A stretch of DNA of 64,000 nt, taken from assembly GCA_002682825.1 (NCBI GenBank), contig NOKP01000001.1:1135600-1199599 (forward strand), given 5' to 3'. The notes below the pieces were generated by a model, which did no database searches, was not told where the DNA came from, and saw only the letters and a list, made by a program, of their open reading frames with translations. Positions within the stretch are counted from its first letter, which is position 1. Each line of letters begins with the position of its first letter. The DNA is from Neonectria sp. B-13 (lineage: Eukaryota; Ascomycota; Sordariomycetes; Hypocreales; Nectriaceae). Below, in pieces: positions 46,651 to 58,057 of the stretch. The translations under genes were made by a program, and so were the position numbers.

Positions 46651-47762
46651 CTAGATTCGAACCGAGTTTCCGTGCACAATCTCATCTGTGACTCCAATCC
46701 TCTTCAACACTTGTAGCAATCCCTCTGGGTCTTGCTTGAGGGCCTCCCATTCTAGCTCATTCTTGACTAACGCTGTGCCAGCTAGAAGTGTTCCATTCAA
46801 CGATAGAGTCCCTAGCACTGCTCCATCTTTGCTCAGTATCACTGCGCCCTCTGCCAAGCGCGGGCAGACGACAAGTGTGTCCTTGGTCAAGGCCATGTTG
46901 TAGCTGATCTTGGCCTCGCCAGCCTCATCCGCTGTTGTAGCCTCGTCTGTGCGTGTCTCGCCCATGTGTGCGGCCACGGCTCGGTATGCCTGTCGATAAA
47001 GGCGGAGGTAAACGGCGTGAAGGTCCTGCGCTGGCATTCCCAAGTTAATCTTCTCTGCAAAGGTGGCAAAGGGGGCAGGTCTGGACGTCAGATGGTCCGC
47101 GAGGACAGTCCAGGCGCCGTCAGCGGCAAGGCCGTCTCTCATTCTTGCTATGGGCAGCAGCTGGATGTGCCGATGCGGCTGGCTCGCCCCGGAGTGATCA
47201 CCGCAGTTGAAGAAGGCAAAGAGACCACCGTCGCTGGCCGTGTCACCATCGTGACGGCCCGGTCCCTCATCGTCGTCCTTTGCTGTTTCGTACGCCTGGA
47301 TACAAGCCAGAGTGGCTTCCAGATCAGCCTCTTCAAGCAGATGAGTCTGGGCCTTGAACTCGGTCGTCGCGAGGATGAAGTGCTCAGGGACCACGGCGAA
47401 CTTGTTCAGCACGAGGTAGTGCGACGGGCCCAGATCTGCCACACGGAGAGCTGCGGGAGGGTCGGCGAAGGGGTCGAAGTACTTGCGAGGGTTGGTGTGG
47501 TCCTTGATGGCGGCCTTGGGCTTGTTTGCCAGGGCCGGGGAGAAGCGGACTTGGAACTGCAGAGACGATTAGCTTCATTCCTCTTCATCGCTCAGACTAC
47601 ATCGCGGAGAGTAGCGGACGCGTCCATACTCACTGGGATATCGTTGGCGTAGATGATGGTGGCCTGGGAGGGGTAATAGTGCACATGGCCCTCGGAGCAC
47701 GCCTTGGCAAAGGCCGACTTCACCAGCTCTGGGAGGGCCGAGGGAGCCTTGAGACGGGTCAT
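46651..47762 (-). CDS. APA2: Diadenosine 5',5'''-P1,P4-tetraphosphate phosphorylase (ATP adenylyltransferase)
   Basis: Two exons, 47634-47762 and 46651-47556, with a 77-bp intron (GTGAGT donor, CTGCAG acceptor); 344 residues, as expected. The N-terminus reads MTRLKAPSALPELVKSAFAK, then YYPSQATIIYANDIPFQVRFSPAL across the splice. LGPSHYLVLNKFAVVPEHFI and FNCGDHSGASQPHRHIQLLP follow; the last contains the HxHxQ catalytic motif of this HIT-related family. The final third carries the region common to yeast Apa1/Apa2 (MALTKDTLVVCPRLAEG, LNGTLLAGTALVKN). It degrades Ap4A with phosphate to ATP and ADP in cytosol or nucleus, and can run in reverse. Yeast has two paralogs; the symbol is given by family and could equally be APA1. 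It converges on the 44489 gene with about 300 bp between stops. Confidence 0.92.
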
Positions 47763-49117
47763 TATGAAACGTTGCTTTTGTACTTCTGATGCTAGAGACT
47801 GGTAAAAATTCAAATAAATGAATGACGATCATCGACATGGATTTGAGCGATGAGGGCCGGCTAGAGAATGGGCCTGGCATGCTGGTGGCACGTGCATAAG
47901 CGAGTCTACAGCGCATTTGTGGTCACTAACGCCCTGGCTTGGGCCCTGAATTGCTAACAAAATCAACCCTCCCCAGCCAGGCCCCTTTGGCATCTCCTAC
48001 GTCTTCAGTTTTACACGGGCTCGATGATACATCACGTCCGAGATTCAATTTATTTATGATTCCGGGCATCGAACTTGACCGGTGTGCCAGATCTCCCTTC
48101 TGTGGGCTCTTTTGTTGATGCAGGCCTCGCCAGAATCTCGATCCCTTCACCCCTGCAACACCAAAATCGGCACAACGAGAAATGCCCGATTGTCATCATA
48201 AGAGGTGCTTTGAATCTCCTGGCTGATACATTATGGGTACTGATGTTATGGGACACCGCAGGATTATTTTGATGACGGGTTCCTGCATCGTGGACGCAAA
48301 GACCCGGGAGTGTTTGCTGTCGCTCCGACGGTTCTCCCGAAAACACAAAACAATCTCAGACATGCCATATCCAGCTGTGACGAACTTCTAGCTTCTAGCT
48401 ATCCGCTTCGTCTATGCGGTGAGGAGTGATTACAAACACGGTGAGGTGTCCCAGACACGCCTGGGCTGACTTGGTGGCACGCGAAGCTGACGAGAATCGG
48501 GCAGTGGAGCCCCAGGGCAGCCCCGAACAGAACGAAAAGAACCGCGCCCTCATCCACGCCCACCGGCGATGAAAAAAAGGATATACTACACCTGACGTGT
48601 AAACCTAGTAGCTCATCTTTCTTATGGGTGCCATGAAGACGATGCCCTCCGATCCTCACCCTCAGCAGAGACGACGAATGCGAGAGCACAACGACCTTTA
48701 CACTTGGGCACCCACCCACGGGACTGCGAGACCCTTCAGATTCGTACCTCGATCTCCATGTTCAAAATGGGATGACTGGATGGTCTCAGCGAACCTGAAA
48801 ATCAAAGAACAGTAGATGGGATCTTCAACTGAGCAGCCACGCAGCCAAGATTTGCCAGCGATCCGGCGAACCCGACTGGGAAAAGCCATATGCCTTCCTC
48901 GTGGCAGAGACGGAAGGTGAGTCTGAGTATGGCTAGAGACCAGTGAGTCCCAATTTGGCCTGCTGATGAGAACAAACGAGATCCTCACGATGGGAGAGCC
49001 TACGGATATATCGTCTCCCAGTTCAGTTATGAAGTTTGACACGGGTTGCCCGGCGCAGTGAGATAAATACTTAACCAGACTCCAAGGTCACGATCTTTCT
49101 GCTGACAAGCGAGTGTA
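47763..49117. other. Gene-free interval upstream of APA2
   Basis: Contains the APA2 promoter and, further right, short frames without recognisable content. Confidence 0.5.
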
Positions 49118-49261
49118 GCAGCTGTTCAAAGTACTCAACGCTGCGGAGGATGGTTGGTGGATTGATCACAGCATTCAAGGCACACCGCACCGTCCTCTAC
49201 ATATCAGTGAGCTGCCAAAGGATGAGTTGATCCAGTTTGAGAGTGAAGAAGTTGGCAACTG
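49118..49261 (+). other. Short coherent open frame, possible exon remnant
   Basis: Directly after a TAG/CAG acceptor-like site at 49118-49123, 47 codons read QLFKVLNAAEDGWWIDHSIQ, continuing through RPLHISELPKDELIQF to a TGA at 49261. The composition is protein-like but no start codon, donor or family match is seen. It may be the last exon of a lost gene. Confidence 0.3.
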
Positions 49262-49549
49262 AGTGCTAACATCGATGCTGCTAGTAATGGTGTTTTCTAC
49301 CAACCCCGGAAATCAAGTTTCGTCAAAAGCCTTTGATCTCACCTCAGATTCTACCCATAACTTAACAGAGTTAGTTGATCTACAGCCTCGTATCACCCGA
49401 CCCAATAATTCATATCACACTTCTGACAAGCTTTACGGTTTTAGGTATTTTCTAGCTCTTATGGAAAACCATCAGAGCACCACGAGCCCTTCATTAAATC
49501 CAACATTCATTCCTACATGCAACCCTCCCTCGCCTGAGAGCCCCGGCCT

Positions 49550-50745
49550 TTCTTCTCTCGAGAACTTCGAATTTCCCTCCTACGAGCCCGAGAAGTCACC
49601 GCTAGAGAGTATCGAACTCTCCTCCCCTTGAAGAACCTCTCCTGTCCAAGAACTTCGAATCCTCTTTCCATTTAGAAACTTCGAACCCTTCTTCATCTGA
49701 GAGGCCCAGTGTTCAAGGACTCGAATCAGCTTTCCTACCTTGAATTTGAATGTACTTCCTACGAACCCTTCGAAGCGTGTCAAACTAAGGATCCCCTAAT
49801 TCTCTCACAACCTCGTGCCCCCTGACCAAACCGTCCCAGATATAAGACCTTCAGACCGCATCTATCTACAAACTCTGACCGCGTTTTATGCAGATAACCC
49901 AAGCTGCTCTTTGAAGCCTCAAGAAATCCGAACCTTCCCCCGTCCTCGAGAGCACCGGCCTCTACTTCAAGAATTTCGAATCTCCTCCCCACGAGCCGTC
50001 TCAGATGTCCGTTAATAATAACCTCGAATCCTCCCCTAATTAAGAGACTCGATCTCTCTTCCATAAAGAACCTCGCGCGTTCTCGAACTTCGAGTCCTCG
50101 TAAATAAGACCTCCGACCGCTCCTCCCTTCGCGAACCCAAGCTCCCCGTCCGAGCCCTTGAGAACTTTGAATTTTTCCATACATAGAGCAACGACCTCTC
50201 CTTCACTCAAGAGTTACGACCTCTCATTCCTCCGAGAAATACAAGCTCCCCGTCCGAGCCCTTGAGAACTTTGAATTTTTCCATACATGGAGCAACGACC
50301 TCTCCTTCACTCAAGAGTTACGACCTCTCATTCCTCCGAGAAATACAAGCTCCCCGTCCGAGCTTTCAAGAACTTCGAACCCTCCCCGCAGAAGAGAGCT
50401 CGACCTCTCTTTCCAAGAACCTCCCATTTCAGAGAGCACCGGCTTCTGCTTTAAGAACTTTAAACACTTCCAATACCAAGCTCCGACCTCTACACCTTTT
50501 GAGAACTATAAACTCCCCGTCCGAGACCCCAAGAACTGCCATCTTTCCCGCATGAGAGAGCCCCGGCCTCTTCTTTAGGAACCCCGAGCCTTCCTCACCC
50601 TAGCCTTGAAAAGGCCTGAGTATCATTTCTCAGCTCGGTGAGAACACTAACCGTTTCAAGAGCTCAAACCTCTCCTTCTGCTAAGAACTCCGACCCCCTC
50701 CAAACCGTCAAGGACTACGAAGATCCTCCCTGGAGATTCCTCATT
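49550..50745. repeat. Field of decayed short repeats, motif A (GAACTTCGAA-type)
   Basis: Over about 1.2 kb, variants of [c]aagaacttcgaa followed by CT-rich sequence and gag recur at irregular spacing of roughly 25-60 bp: clear copies at 49562, about 49650, about 49676, about 49970, about 50085, 50167, 50271, about 50370 and about 50450. Cytosine-rich pyrimidine runs separate them. On the opposite strand the same DNA gives runs of Glu, Gly, Phe, Leu and Arg (frames 49580-49783 and 49780-50184), so either a minisatellite or an eroded repetitive gene is possible. Confidence 0.6.
50138..50362. repeat. 104-bp tandem duplication
   Basis: Two adjacent 104-bp units, 50138-50241 and 50242-50345, appear to differ at a single base (cataGagc versus cataTGG form: acatagagc in the first, acatggagc in the second), and a third copy of the first 17 bp follows at 50346-50362. 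The near identity, inside an otherwise degenerate field, shows recent duplication. Confidence 0.85.
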
Positions 50746-52385
50746 CTATGAGCCTCCTTTGCAAAGAGTCTGATGTATTTCATCTTTAAGAAATGGGAAT
50801 CTTCCGCCTGCAACAATCTCGGGCATTCTGAGAATTCTGGCACATTCTCCTGCAGGATCGGCGAGTTTCCTTTTGAGAGCATCAATCTTCCCCTTCAAGC
50901 TGGGTGGATTTTGAAACTTCGCATTAGGTACCATCAAACACACAACCGATCTTCTTCAACACCTCTTTCCACAACGCTTTTTCTTCCTTCGAAATACACT
51001 GCTACAGAGAACTGTAAGCTCTTCCGTAACGGGCTTCGACGTTGTTTTTACTTTTGCGCTTCTTGTCTAAAAGCTGCCTCTTTATTTTGTCCCTCTGGCT
51101 CCGAATTATGTTTAATATCTGGTAGGCTACGACCATTTTTCTTCAACTCTCCCTATCTATGTGTCTGATCAAGCCTATATTTCTTTCACAAGGTGGCACC
51201 GAAGAGCACGATGAGACGGGAACGTCAAAGTGGTAAATTGATGGTCACATTTCAACATGCTTGCCAGAAAACATCAGCACTCACCCCGGGCGGTGAGAAC
51301 CGGGCCACGTCTACGAGGATGCCGGCTGATCTTTAACATTACTAACTGGGCGTTGTACTCTCTGGAGATCATTCTACAAGCGAGTCGAGGTCTTGGGAAA
51401 ATTGCAAGCGGTAGGAACCGATGGATGCGCTACAGTACGTTGAAATCGTGTGTTGCGGTCGTTGACTTCATCAGCGATGGTCAATACAACATTACTGAGC
51501 CCCCTTTGCTCAAATTTCAATTGCTGGATGCTTCGAACTGACAACGAAATAGGCAATCAATTTGTTGGCAACGACAACTCGAGTACGAGTCGATTTATTG
51601 CCCTTCGTCAATCCACCGAGCTGTACTGTCAAGCACGAAAGAGAGTCATGGGCGGGATATCGTCGACGTCAAAATCAAGCGAAGGCAAGGAGCAGTATCC
51701 GCGGTGCGGTACAGTATCTCGAATGGGCGGTTGATGCTCATTTTCCTCTCAAACTGACAGACCTAGATATGGTATCGGCTACCCTCCAAGCTATGGACTC
51801 AACTGACTGGGACACTCTAAGAGATATGCGGAACGAATAGAGACCAAGTGCTATCCAAAGACAAACTACTCGTGAAAAGGCCAGCGACAAGTGAGTTTCT
51901 GTTACATCCTCCTATCTTGAAGCGGAACAGCCCGCTGGCTTCAAACTGACTCTGGTTGAAAAAGCCACAGTTCCACGGAAGCCGGTCTGGAACATTACGT
52001 CCGAATCTCTCAAGTTGTCGCTTCTGGCCTTCTCATCATCCCTCTTCAGACATTTGTGTCGAGCTTCGAATGGCCGTATTCCAAGTGGTCCAGATCTGCA
52101 TACTAAGTCAATTTGCCCACATAGCATAGAAGAAAGCACACGTGTTATTAATAACTGACAATTGCAGGACAAGCTGATTTTATCTTAGCCGAGAATACTT
52201 CCTTTTAAGGAGATGCATTGAAGAGAGTATGATATCTATGCAACAAGGAATTCGAGTGATCAAAGTTCTGGTAGGCGTCAAATGGTCTTGCATTTGAACC
52301 ACTTGACACAGTACCATCTCAACACCAAGCTATAGCTAATGGCATATACATGAGGGGTTTATCTTCCTTTTCTTTGTTCTTTTTC
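50746..52385. other. Gene-free interval with possible coding relic at 51257-51840
   Basis: Frames 51257-51541 and 51562-51840 each hold stretches that look protein-like (for example YRRRQNQAKARSSIRGAVQY and VDAHFPLKLTDLDMVSATLQ), but they are in different frames with no donor/acceptor pair that joins them. I can only note a possible relic. Confidence 0.35.
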
Positions 52386-53270
52386 TTTAGTAAATTGCCT
52401 GGCTGACCTTTAAACTCTTAATAGCAGACTTGAATATCCCTTCCTCTAAACTCATGATGCTCTCCACTGAGCTGATGATTTCCTCCTCCAAGCCGACGAC
52501 CCCTTTGAGTTCACGATTCCTTCCACGATTCCCTCCATGGGCCAATATTTTCCTTCCTACGTGAAGCTTGCCATCTAAGAGCAACCGGTTTCATCCTCAA
52601 GCCGACGATTTCACTTTTGAGCTGATGAATCCTGCCTTCGAGTCCTCAATAGTTCCTTCCGTGAGCTGACCCTATTCTTCACGCCAACAACAGACCCCCT
52701 TCTCAAGCGTACAAAGCCCTCCGCGGTCCCCACCACGGTTTTCTCCACGATTCCATCTAAGATCCCCTTCACGATTTCCTCTTGAGCCAAGGAGTTCCCT
52801 CCCAGTCAACGAGCGATTCCTTCGAGCCGATGACTCCCCTCATCGAGCCAGGGTAGTCAATAAACTACAGTGAAACACTGCTGTTTGGCTCAGCATCTGT
52901 ATGTGCTCCTATCTATCCCTGTATACCAATCTGGTGCCGTCTGATTCAGGTTTGCCTTGCTGATATCACTCTCATTTTCCGGGTCCAATCCCCTTATTGT
53001 TCACTTAGCTAATTAACGCGCTATTAGGTTTAGAGGCGACCTAGGAGATCCCCCTCGGTCAGTTTAGCAATACCCTGTTTCCTTTTCCCAAGCTGAAGAG
53101 CCCTTTAAAACTGACGATTCCAATTTCCGAGACCAGCATTCCCCCATCGAACTGACGAAAGTCTCCTTCATGTTAAGACCTCCTCACGTGGAATCTACGT
53201 TCCGATCTATCGAGCCGAAAGAAACCTCTTCATAGAGCTGGCACTCAACCCCTTTGAAGCCAAGAAGACA
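52386..53270. repeat. Field of decayed short repeats, motif B (GAGCCGACGATTCC-type)
   Basis: Variants of gagc[ct]gac/tgatgatt followed by CT-rich sequence recur through 52450-52860 and again 53090-53260 (for example aagccgacgacccc, gagctgatgattt, aagccgacgattt, gagctgatgaatcc, gagccgatgactcc, actgacgattcc, gagccgaaag). Interleaved is a second motif, cacgattcc, at about 52512-52530 and 52748-52775. The style matches field A 2 kb to the left: a short purine-rich word followed by a pyrimidine-rich run. No open frame longer than 65 codons covers it. Confidence 0.5.
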
Positions 53271-55650
53271 AACGTATATCTACATAACCTGTCACGGCGC
53301 CCTCACATGCCCGCGACCGCTGTACACTGGGCTGGGCCCCCCAAGCCAGCTGCACTTTTTCCATTCTACTTCAACTTCCGGCCTTTGAGGGTGAATATGA
53401 GCCTTTGTTTCGCATTGGTGGACAGTTGGGGTTTAAACTGTCTTATGGACGTTTCTCAACTGGAAATTTACTGAGATGGGAGCTTTAGCTTCACTTTCGA
53501 TGCTACAACACAGCATGAGCAAAGAAGGACTCAGGAGAGTAAGAAGGGTTTTGCTATCTGGAATCGTTGCTTTGTCTCCTTGATTGTTAGAGAGAACTGG
53601 ACTAATAAAATGGGTTCACAGATTAATATAATATTTCACAACGCGACCGAGACTTCTCAGAATCCAAGCGACGACCCTGTCAATAGAACAGCCCTGCTCG
53701 ACAGTACCGACGCACCTTCGCCGACTTATGACTCATCCAATAGCATCGTTGAATATCCCAAGAGAGAAGCCGTTAAGTGTCCGAAGCCGAGCATGGATTT
53801 GGAGTTAATGTGTCCCGTAACACACCCACAATATGCCCATGAAGCAAAATTCCAGGGCTTATGATTGAATGCTCAAGCTTTGGGTGCCGAGGAAACGAGA
53901 CAGGAGAGGAGAAGAACATGATAGACAGTAGCCTAATTTTAGGCTATGTTGAGGCAACTGGGCCACACGATCGACAGAACGATCTTGATTGTGTTCTTGA
54001 TTACGCAACGTGGGATAGGGTCTTGCTGCGGTTACCAACAGTACAACTTCATGCTATACTTATTGGTGAGCAATGATCCTCCTTCCCCTGCCCTATTCTA
54101 ACTCACACCAGAGGAACTTCTGTGCTTTAGCCTCGTGTTTAGGAGTATGGTTCACTGGATTTAACGTGGCTGATCTCAAAGCAGGGCTTTATTGTGAACA
54201 TCAACCATCTAACATGACTTCATTAATGAGCAGCTTCAAGACATGCAGTCACAATCAACCAACAAACTATCAATCATCCATAAAAACAGACGCACGATTC
54301 GCCAATATAATGACCAGAGATCCGACGACCTTTGGCAAGACTCTACCTAGCGTAGCTTCACATTTCAACAACCTCACACCGCAATAGCAACATTATAGCT
54401 AACATCAGAGGTTCAACAATCCTGCAACTCTCCAGAGTCTGATGTATTTACCACCCTTTTCTTGCTCCCACCCGGCTCACACTAAACTTCCGCCCCTCCT
54501 CTCACACATATCACGCCTACTAACATCCAAGCTGCTACAGGTTTCCAACCCCCCCGACCGACCGACCGACCGACCGAGCAACACGAGAAGCGAGCTATGC
54601 AGACACCACCACCATTCAAGTTTTGGTACCACTACTGCTAACATCATCTGAACACCGAATTTGCTCACTGAGCTCTCCAACCCATCCCTTTCCGCCGTCT
54701 CAAGGAGGCCTCAGAGCACCTCCTCAAGCAGGCAAGACTTGCCACCACGAATGTTGTTGTGTTAGGGTTAGGGAAGCCTCCTCCTAACTGCCTACAACAC
54801 CTCCATATCAATATACCTCACTTCCTTGGGAAAATTCGCGTTCTGCGCTTGTGTCCAGGCACAGCGATGAGGTGCTTAAGGGAGATTTGAAGACAGTCGA
54901 TCTCGATATCGCAGCCTCTAGCACACCAGTCAATCCAGCCACCTCCGATGGCTCCTTGTACCCGAATTACTCTCAGGGATCCTCCCCTGACTTGGCGCTT
55001 TCCTGCGTCTAGGTGAGCGGAATCAAACCCAGGGTGCTGGAAACGCCCTACGGCTTGATTCCTATCACGGAAAATTTTATCCAACCTCACGTGGCTGAGA
55101 TGCACAGATTCAGATTAGCTTCTCTAGGTCGCAAAAGAATGGAGCAATAAGGATGACACCCTGGAGAAGGAACACCAAGTTTAACTGATGGTACCATTCC
55201 TGACTCAGCTTCACAGGTAATTTGTGATTTATGAGACGCCTCTTAGGCACACTGGCACTGGGCTATTGCAATACACTGGAGGAAGAGCATCCGAAAGGGA
55301 TAGACATCTTCTGCAAGCGACGCTGTGCTGAGTTCGGAGGAGATGGCTACAGTTCTTCAACTCAAATGTCCTGGTCAGAGGGAGGCGTATATCATTGACT
55401 TCCTTGCAACTTATGGCAGCCCGCACGGCGAGTCTGTCCGAAAGATACTCTCCCGGCCATGGTTCAAAGGTGTATGTGTGGTGCAAAAATTTTTTCTGTG
55501 ACAGAAAGTTGATTTGTTATGTGGAAAAGAATAGATCACTTGGTTTCGGCTCCTTGTGAAAATCTTCACGCATGGTGAAGGGAGGGCTATTCATCGATCA
55601 CAACGACGTTCGCGGGTCTATCACTGATACTATGTCACCGTACAGTAGCA
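53271..55650. other. Gene-free interval with scattered relics and simple repeats
   Basis: A plus frame 53610-53864 starting MGSQINIIFHNATETS and another at 53861-54076 look weakly protein-like but have no recognisable domain or splice structure. Minus frames 54818-55105 and 55229-55486 likewise. A GACC microsatellite is at 54556-54575 and a 12-bp (TTAGGG)2 at 54762-54773. Confidence 0.4.
54556..54577. repeat. (GACC)5 microsatellite
   Basis: Five consecutive GACC units after a run of C. No gene is near. Confidence 0.8.
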
Positions 55651-55686
55651 TTTACTAGTCCAGAGAACGGTGGATCATCCCTCGCT

Positions 55687-56260
55687 GACAGCTGATAGAT
55701 GCCTTCGAACCCCGTCACCAAGGCACGCGACAATCGCAAAGGCATCGCCTACATCCTGTCGAGAATGGACTGGTACTGGAACTTGGTGTGCCTGCTTCTC
55801 GATGAGAACAGGGCCGAACAATCCTCCGGGGGACTGCGAGTCTAACTGGAGAAGCACATCGTGTAGCTCTGCAATAAGCTTCTCTCATATCAGATGAAGA
55901 GCGTCTACCCTTACCACTGTAACTGGGCTGCCGTCATCGGAAGTGATATGCTCAACACCGATGACTGGGCTAGCCAGCTCAGCGAGATCCAGGAAGCCAA
56001 GGCTGCAGTACAAAGAGACTCAGAACAATACAATACTAAAGAGAGCAAGATGCAGCTTCAAAAACTCACCGACGCCGCAAGGGCTCTAGAGATGAATCTC
56101 CAAGACATCCATTCGGCCACCCAGGACTAAACGCAGCAGCAAGAGAAGAAACACTAAGACGAGAGGGACAATCAATGCCTGAAGGACCTGCGCGAGACTG
56201 ACTTTTGCGATGACAAGACGCGCATCCAAGATACAAAGCAAGATTTGTCGTGGGAATGTT
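55687..56260 (+). pseudogene. N-terminal fragment of a NACHT/NWD-type NTPase (fungal NLR-like) gene
   Basis: One reading frame carries the head region of fungal NWD/NACHT proteins: RKGIAYILSRMDWYWNLVCL, LLDENRAEQSSGGLRV, EKHIV, NKLLSYQMKSVYPYHCNWAA, DDWASQLSEIQEAKAAVQRD, KMQLQKLTDAARALEMNLQD, then CLKDLRETDFCDDKTRI. It ends where the family continues to the P-loop NTPase domain, so the catalytic NACHT, and anything after it, is missing. Four in-frame stops break it: TAA at 55843, TAG at 55864, TAA at 56128 and TAA at 56155. Three of the TAAs stand where Gln (CAA) is expected. Intact relatives act in non-self recognition and programmed cell death in fungi; this copy cannot. Identification rests on remembered family sequence. 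Confidence 0.75.
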
Positions 56261-56328
56261 CATATTATCATTAGTAGACAATCAGCAGCCTAGACAACAC
56301 AGGTTTCTCAACTTTCACACCATGACCA

Positions 56329-56883
56329 CTAAATCTTTTGACCCTTTTTACCCTTCTTACTCCCCTCGCCCTTCTCAGCCTTTTCGGTTTTCTCAGGTTT
56401 CTTGGTCTCAGTCTTTGTTTTTCCAGTCTTCGTCTTCTCGGGCTTCTCGGTCTTCGTCTTCTCAGGTTTCTCGGTCTTCTCAGGTTTCTCGGTCTTCGTC
56501 TTCTCAGGTTTCTCGGTCTTCGTCTTCTCAGGTTTCTCGGTCTTCTCAGGTTTCTCAGTCTTCGTCTTCTCAGGCTTCTCGGTCTTCGTCTTCTCAGGTT
56601 TCTCGGTCTTCTCAGGTTTCTCAGTCTTCGTCTTCTCAGGCTTCTCGGTCTTCGTCTTCTCAGGTTTCTCGGTCTTCTCAGGTTTCTCGGTCTTCTCAGG
56701 TTTCTCGCCTTCACCCTTTTCACCCCCTCCACCATGCTTCCTCCTCACAAGTCTGAAACCGCCACTCATTTCACCACCTCCTCCACCGACGTCGCGGGCA
56801 AGGGCATGACCACCTCCTGATTGGTCGTAGGCAGTAATTGCTGTGGTGAGGAGAAGAGGAAGCGAGAGGAGGAGGAACTTCAT
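56329..56883 (-). CDS. Small secreted protein with KTEKPE tandem repeats
   Basis: Single exon, 184 residues. Signal peptide MKFLLLSLPLLLTTAITAY, then a Gly-rich stretch (GGGHALARDVGGGGGEMSGG), a dibasic-containing segment FRLVRRKHGGGGEKG that could be cut by a Kex2-type protease, and then about 110 residues made almost only of Lys, Thr, Glu and Pro. The hexamer EKPEKT and the octamer EKPEKTKT are arranged in a 22-residue higher-order unit repeated about four times. The end is Lys-rich (KKGKKGQKI). It would be strongly charged and disordered. Function unknown; secreted repetitive proteins of this type occur among surface proteins and candidate effectors of plant-associated fungi, but no effector role is shown. 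It lies between the NACHT and HET pseudogenes. The long frames on the plus strand here are shadows. Confidence 0.75.
   Translation of the reverse strand: MKFLLLSLPLLLTTAITAYDQSGGGHALARDVGGGGGEMSGGFRLVRRKHGGGGEKGEGEKPEKTEKPEKTEKPEKTKTEKPEKTKTEKPEKTEKPEKTKTEKPEKTKTEKPEKTEKPEKTKTEKPEKTKTEKPEKTEKPEKTKTEKPEKTKTGKTKTETKKPEKTEKAEKGEGSKKGKKGQKI
56418..56706 (-). repeat. 66-bp higher-order tandem repeat within the KTEKPE gene
   Basis: Each 66-bp unit is an 18-bp plus two 24-bp subunits, coding EKPEKT, EKPEKTKT and EKPEKTKT. About four units are present; they differ at a few positions (for example cag/cgg third bases), so expansion is fairly recent. The first unit on the coding strand is preceded by an extra hexamer. 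Confidence 0.85.
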
Positions 56884-58057
56884 TTTGAAGACGATAATTG
56901 GCTCTTGTTTCTTGTAGAGCAGAAATGAATCTAAAATTGAAGTAATGCCTAAGGAAAATTTGCTGAAGAGATAGCTGGGCTTCGTGGTACGTGGTCTGAC
57001 TAGAACACGTTAACCCTTTGTGATGTTGGTAAAAGACTGAGGGTTGAAGCGTCCTAGCCTCTGATATAAACCACCCAGCATGATTTCATGACTCATTCAA
57101 CGTCTACATCCGTAATCATTTATCACACTTTAGACTAGGTGGGCATGGTTCTAGATCAGCAGTTTGAAATCTTATGGAATGGAAAAAGACTGGACCCGAT
57201 GTGAAGATGGAATGTCCAGGATCTAGACCTTCATGAAGATGGAGTATCGTGCCCCTCACATCCCAACGCACAAATGTTGAGGTTACAACGGTGTCTAGTT
57301 CCAATATTGCATGGGGTTAGTGAGTAATTTTTTCCTCAATTTATTTTACGGTTCGCGGATCATCCGATACTGTGTTCAGTCTGCTGCTCAACCGCTCACA
57401 AATTGACATTCGCCCTCGAACAAGACTGGAAGTCAATTATCCAATTAACCTCTTTTGACCTCATTACAAACTATGTATCATTCTATTGTTTAGATACTAA
57501 TCTTCGCTAAGAGGAGCTTAATTTATTATCAGTCCACAAAGAGTAGTCCAAATATCATTGACTGGAATGTGGCGGTACAGTAACGATAGATATTGGTGCA
57601 AATCGCCGCAATGTGACTAGCCTAATAGTTAGTTAAATGCCCAAACTTTTAGCTTCGTATGATAACTATCGTGGTCGAGCGGCCAAGTTCCGCAGGAGAA
57701 TTCGGGATCAGCACCACAGAGGCGGAAAATTCTCATCGTCGTTAGAGAAGGTTCCTTATACGTACCAAAAACAAACAAAAAAGTCATAGGCAAAATTGCT
57801 TGTACTAGTTTGCTAAGAACCCTCTCAACTCTAAGTTAGGCCCTTCAACACGTGGCGACAGGATACGATTCATTTTGACCACGAGTTAGCCAAAACCTAT
57901 CTTCGAGACACACGCAGCCTCTTCTACATTCCTGCGTCCACGCTTAGTCTTAGCTTAGAGAGAACACGCCACGATTTGCCGATTACTCCTGAATCAGGGG
58001 TCGACGCTAACGCCCAAACTGAGTGCGGTATCACACATCTGCATTAGTATTCAGGAG
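56884..58057. other. AT-rich gene-free interval
   Basis: Promoter of the KTEKPE gene at the left, then AT-rich DNA with no open frame. An A-box-like sequence (tggtcgagcgg, about 57672-57682) looks like part of a Leu/Ser-type tRNA but no tRNA can be folded (see rejected items). Confidence 0.5.

Noticed and set aside
57665..57745. tRNA-like A box (tggtcgagcgg) suggesting a Leu/Ser-type tRNA
   Set aside because: The acceptor arms pair at only about six of eight positions and no B box (GGTTCRANNCC) follows at the right distance. At best a dead tRNA.
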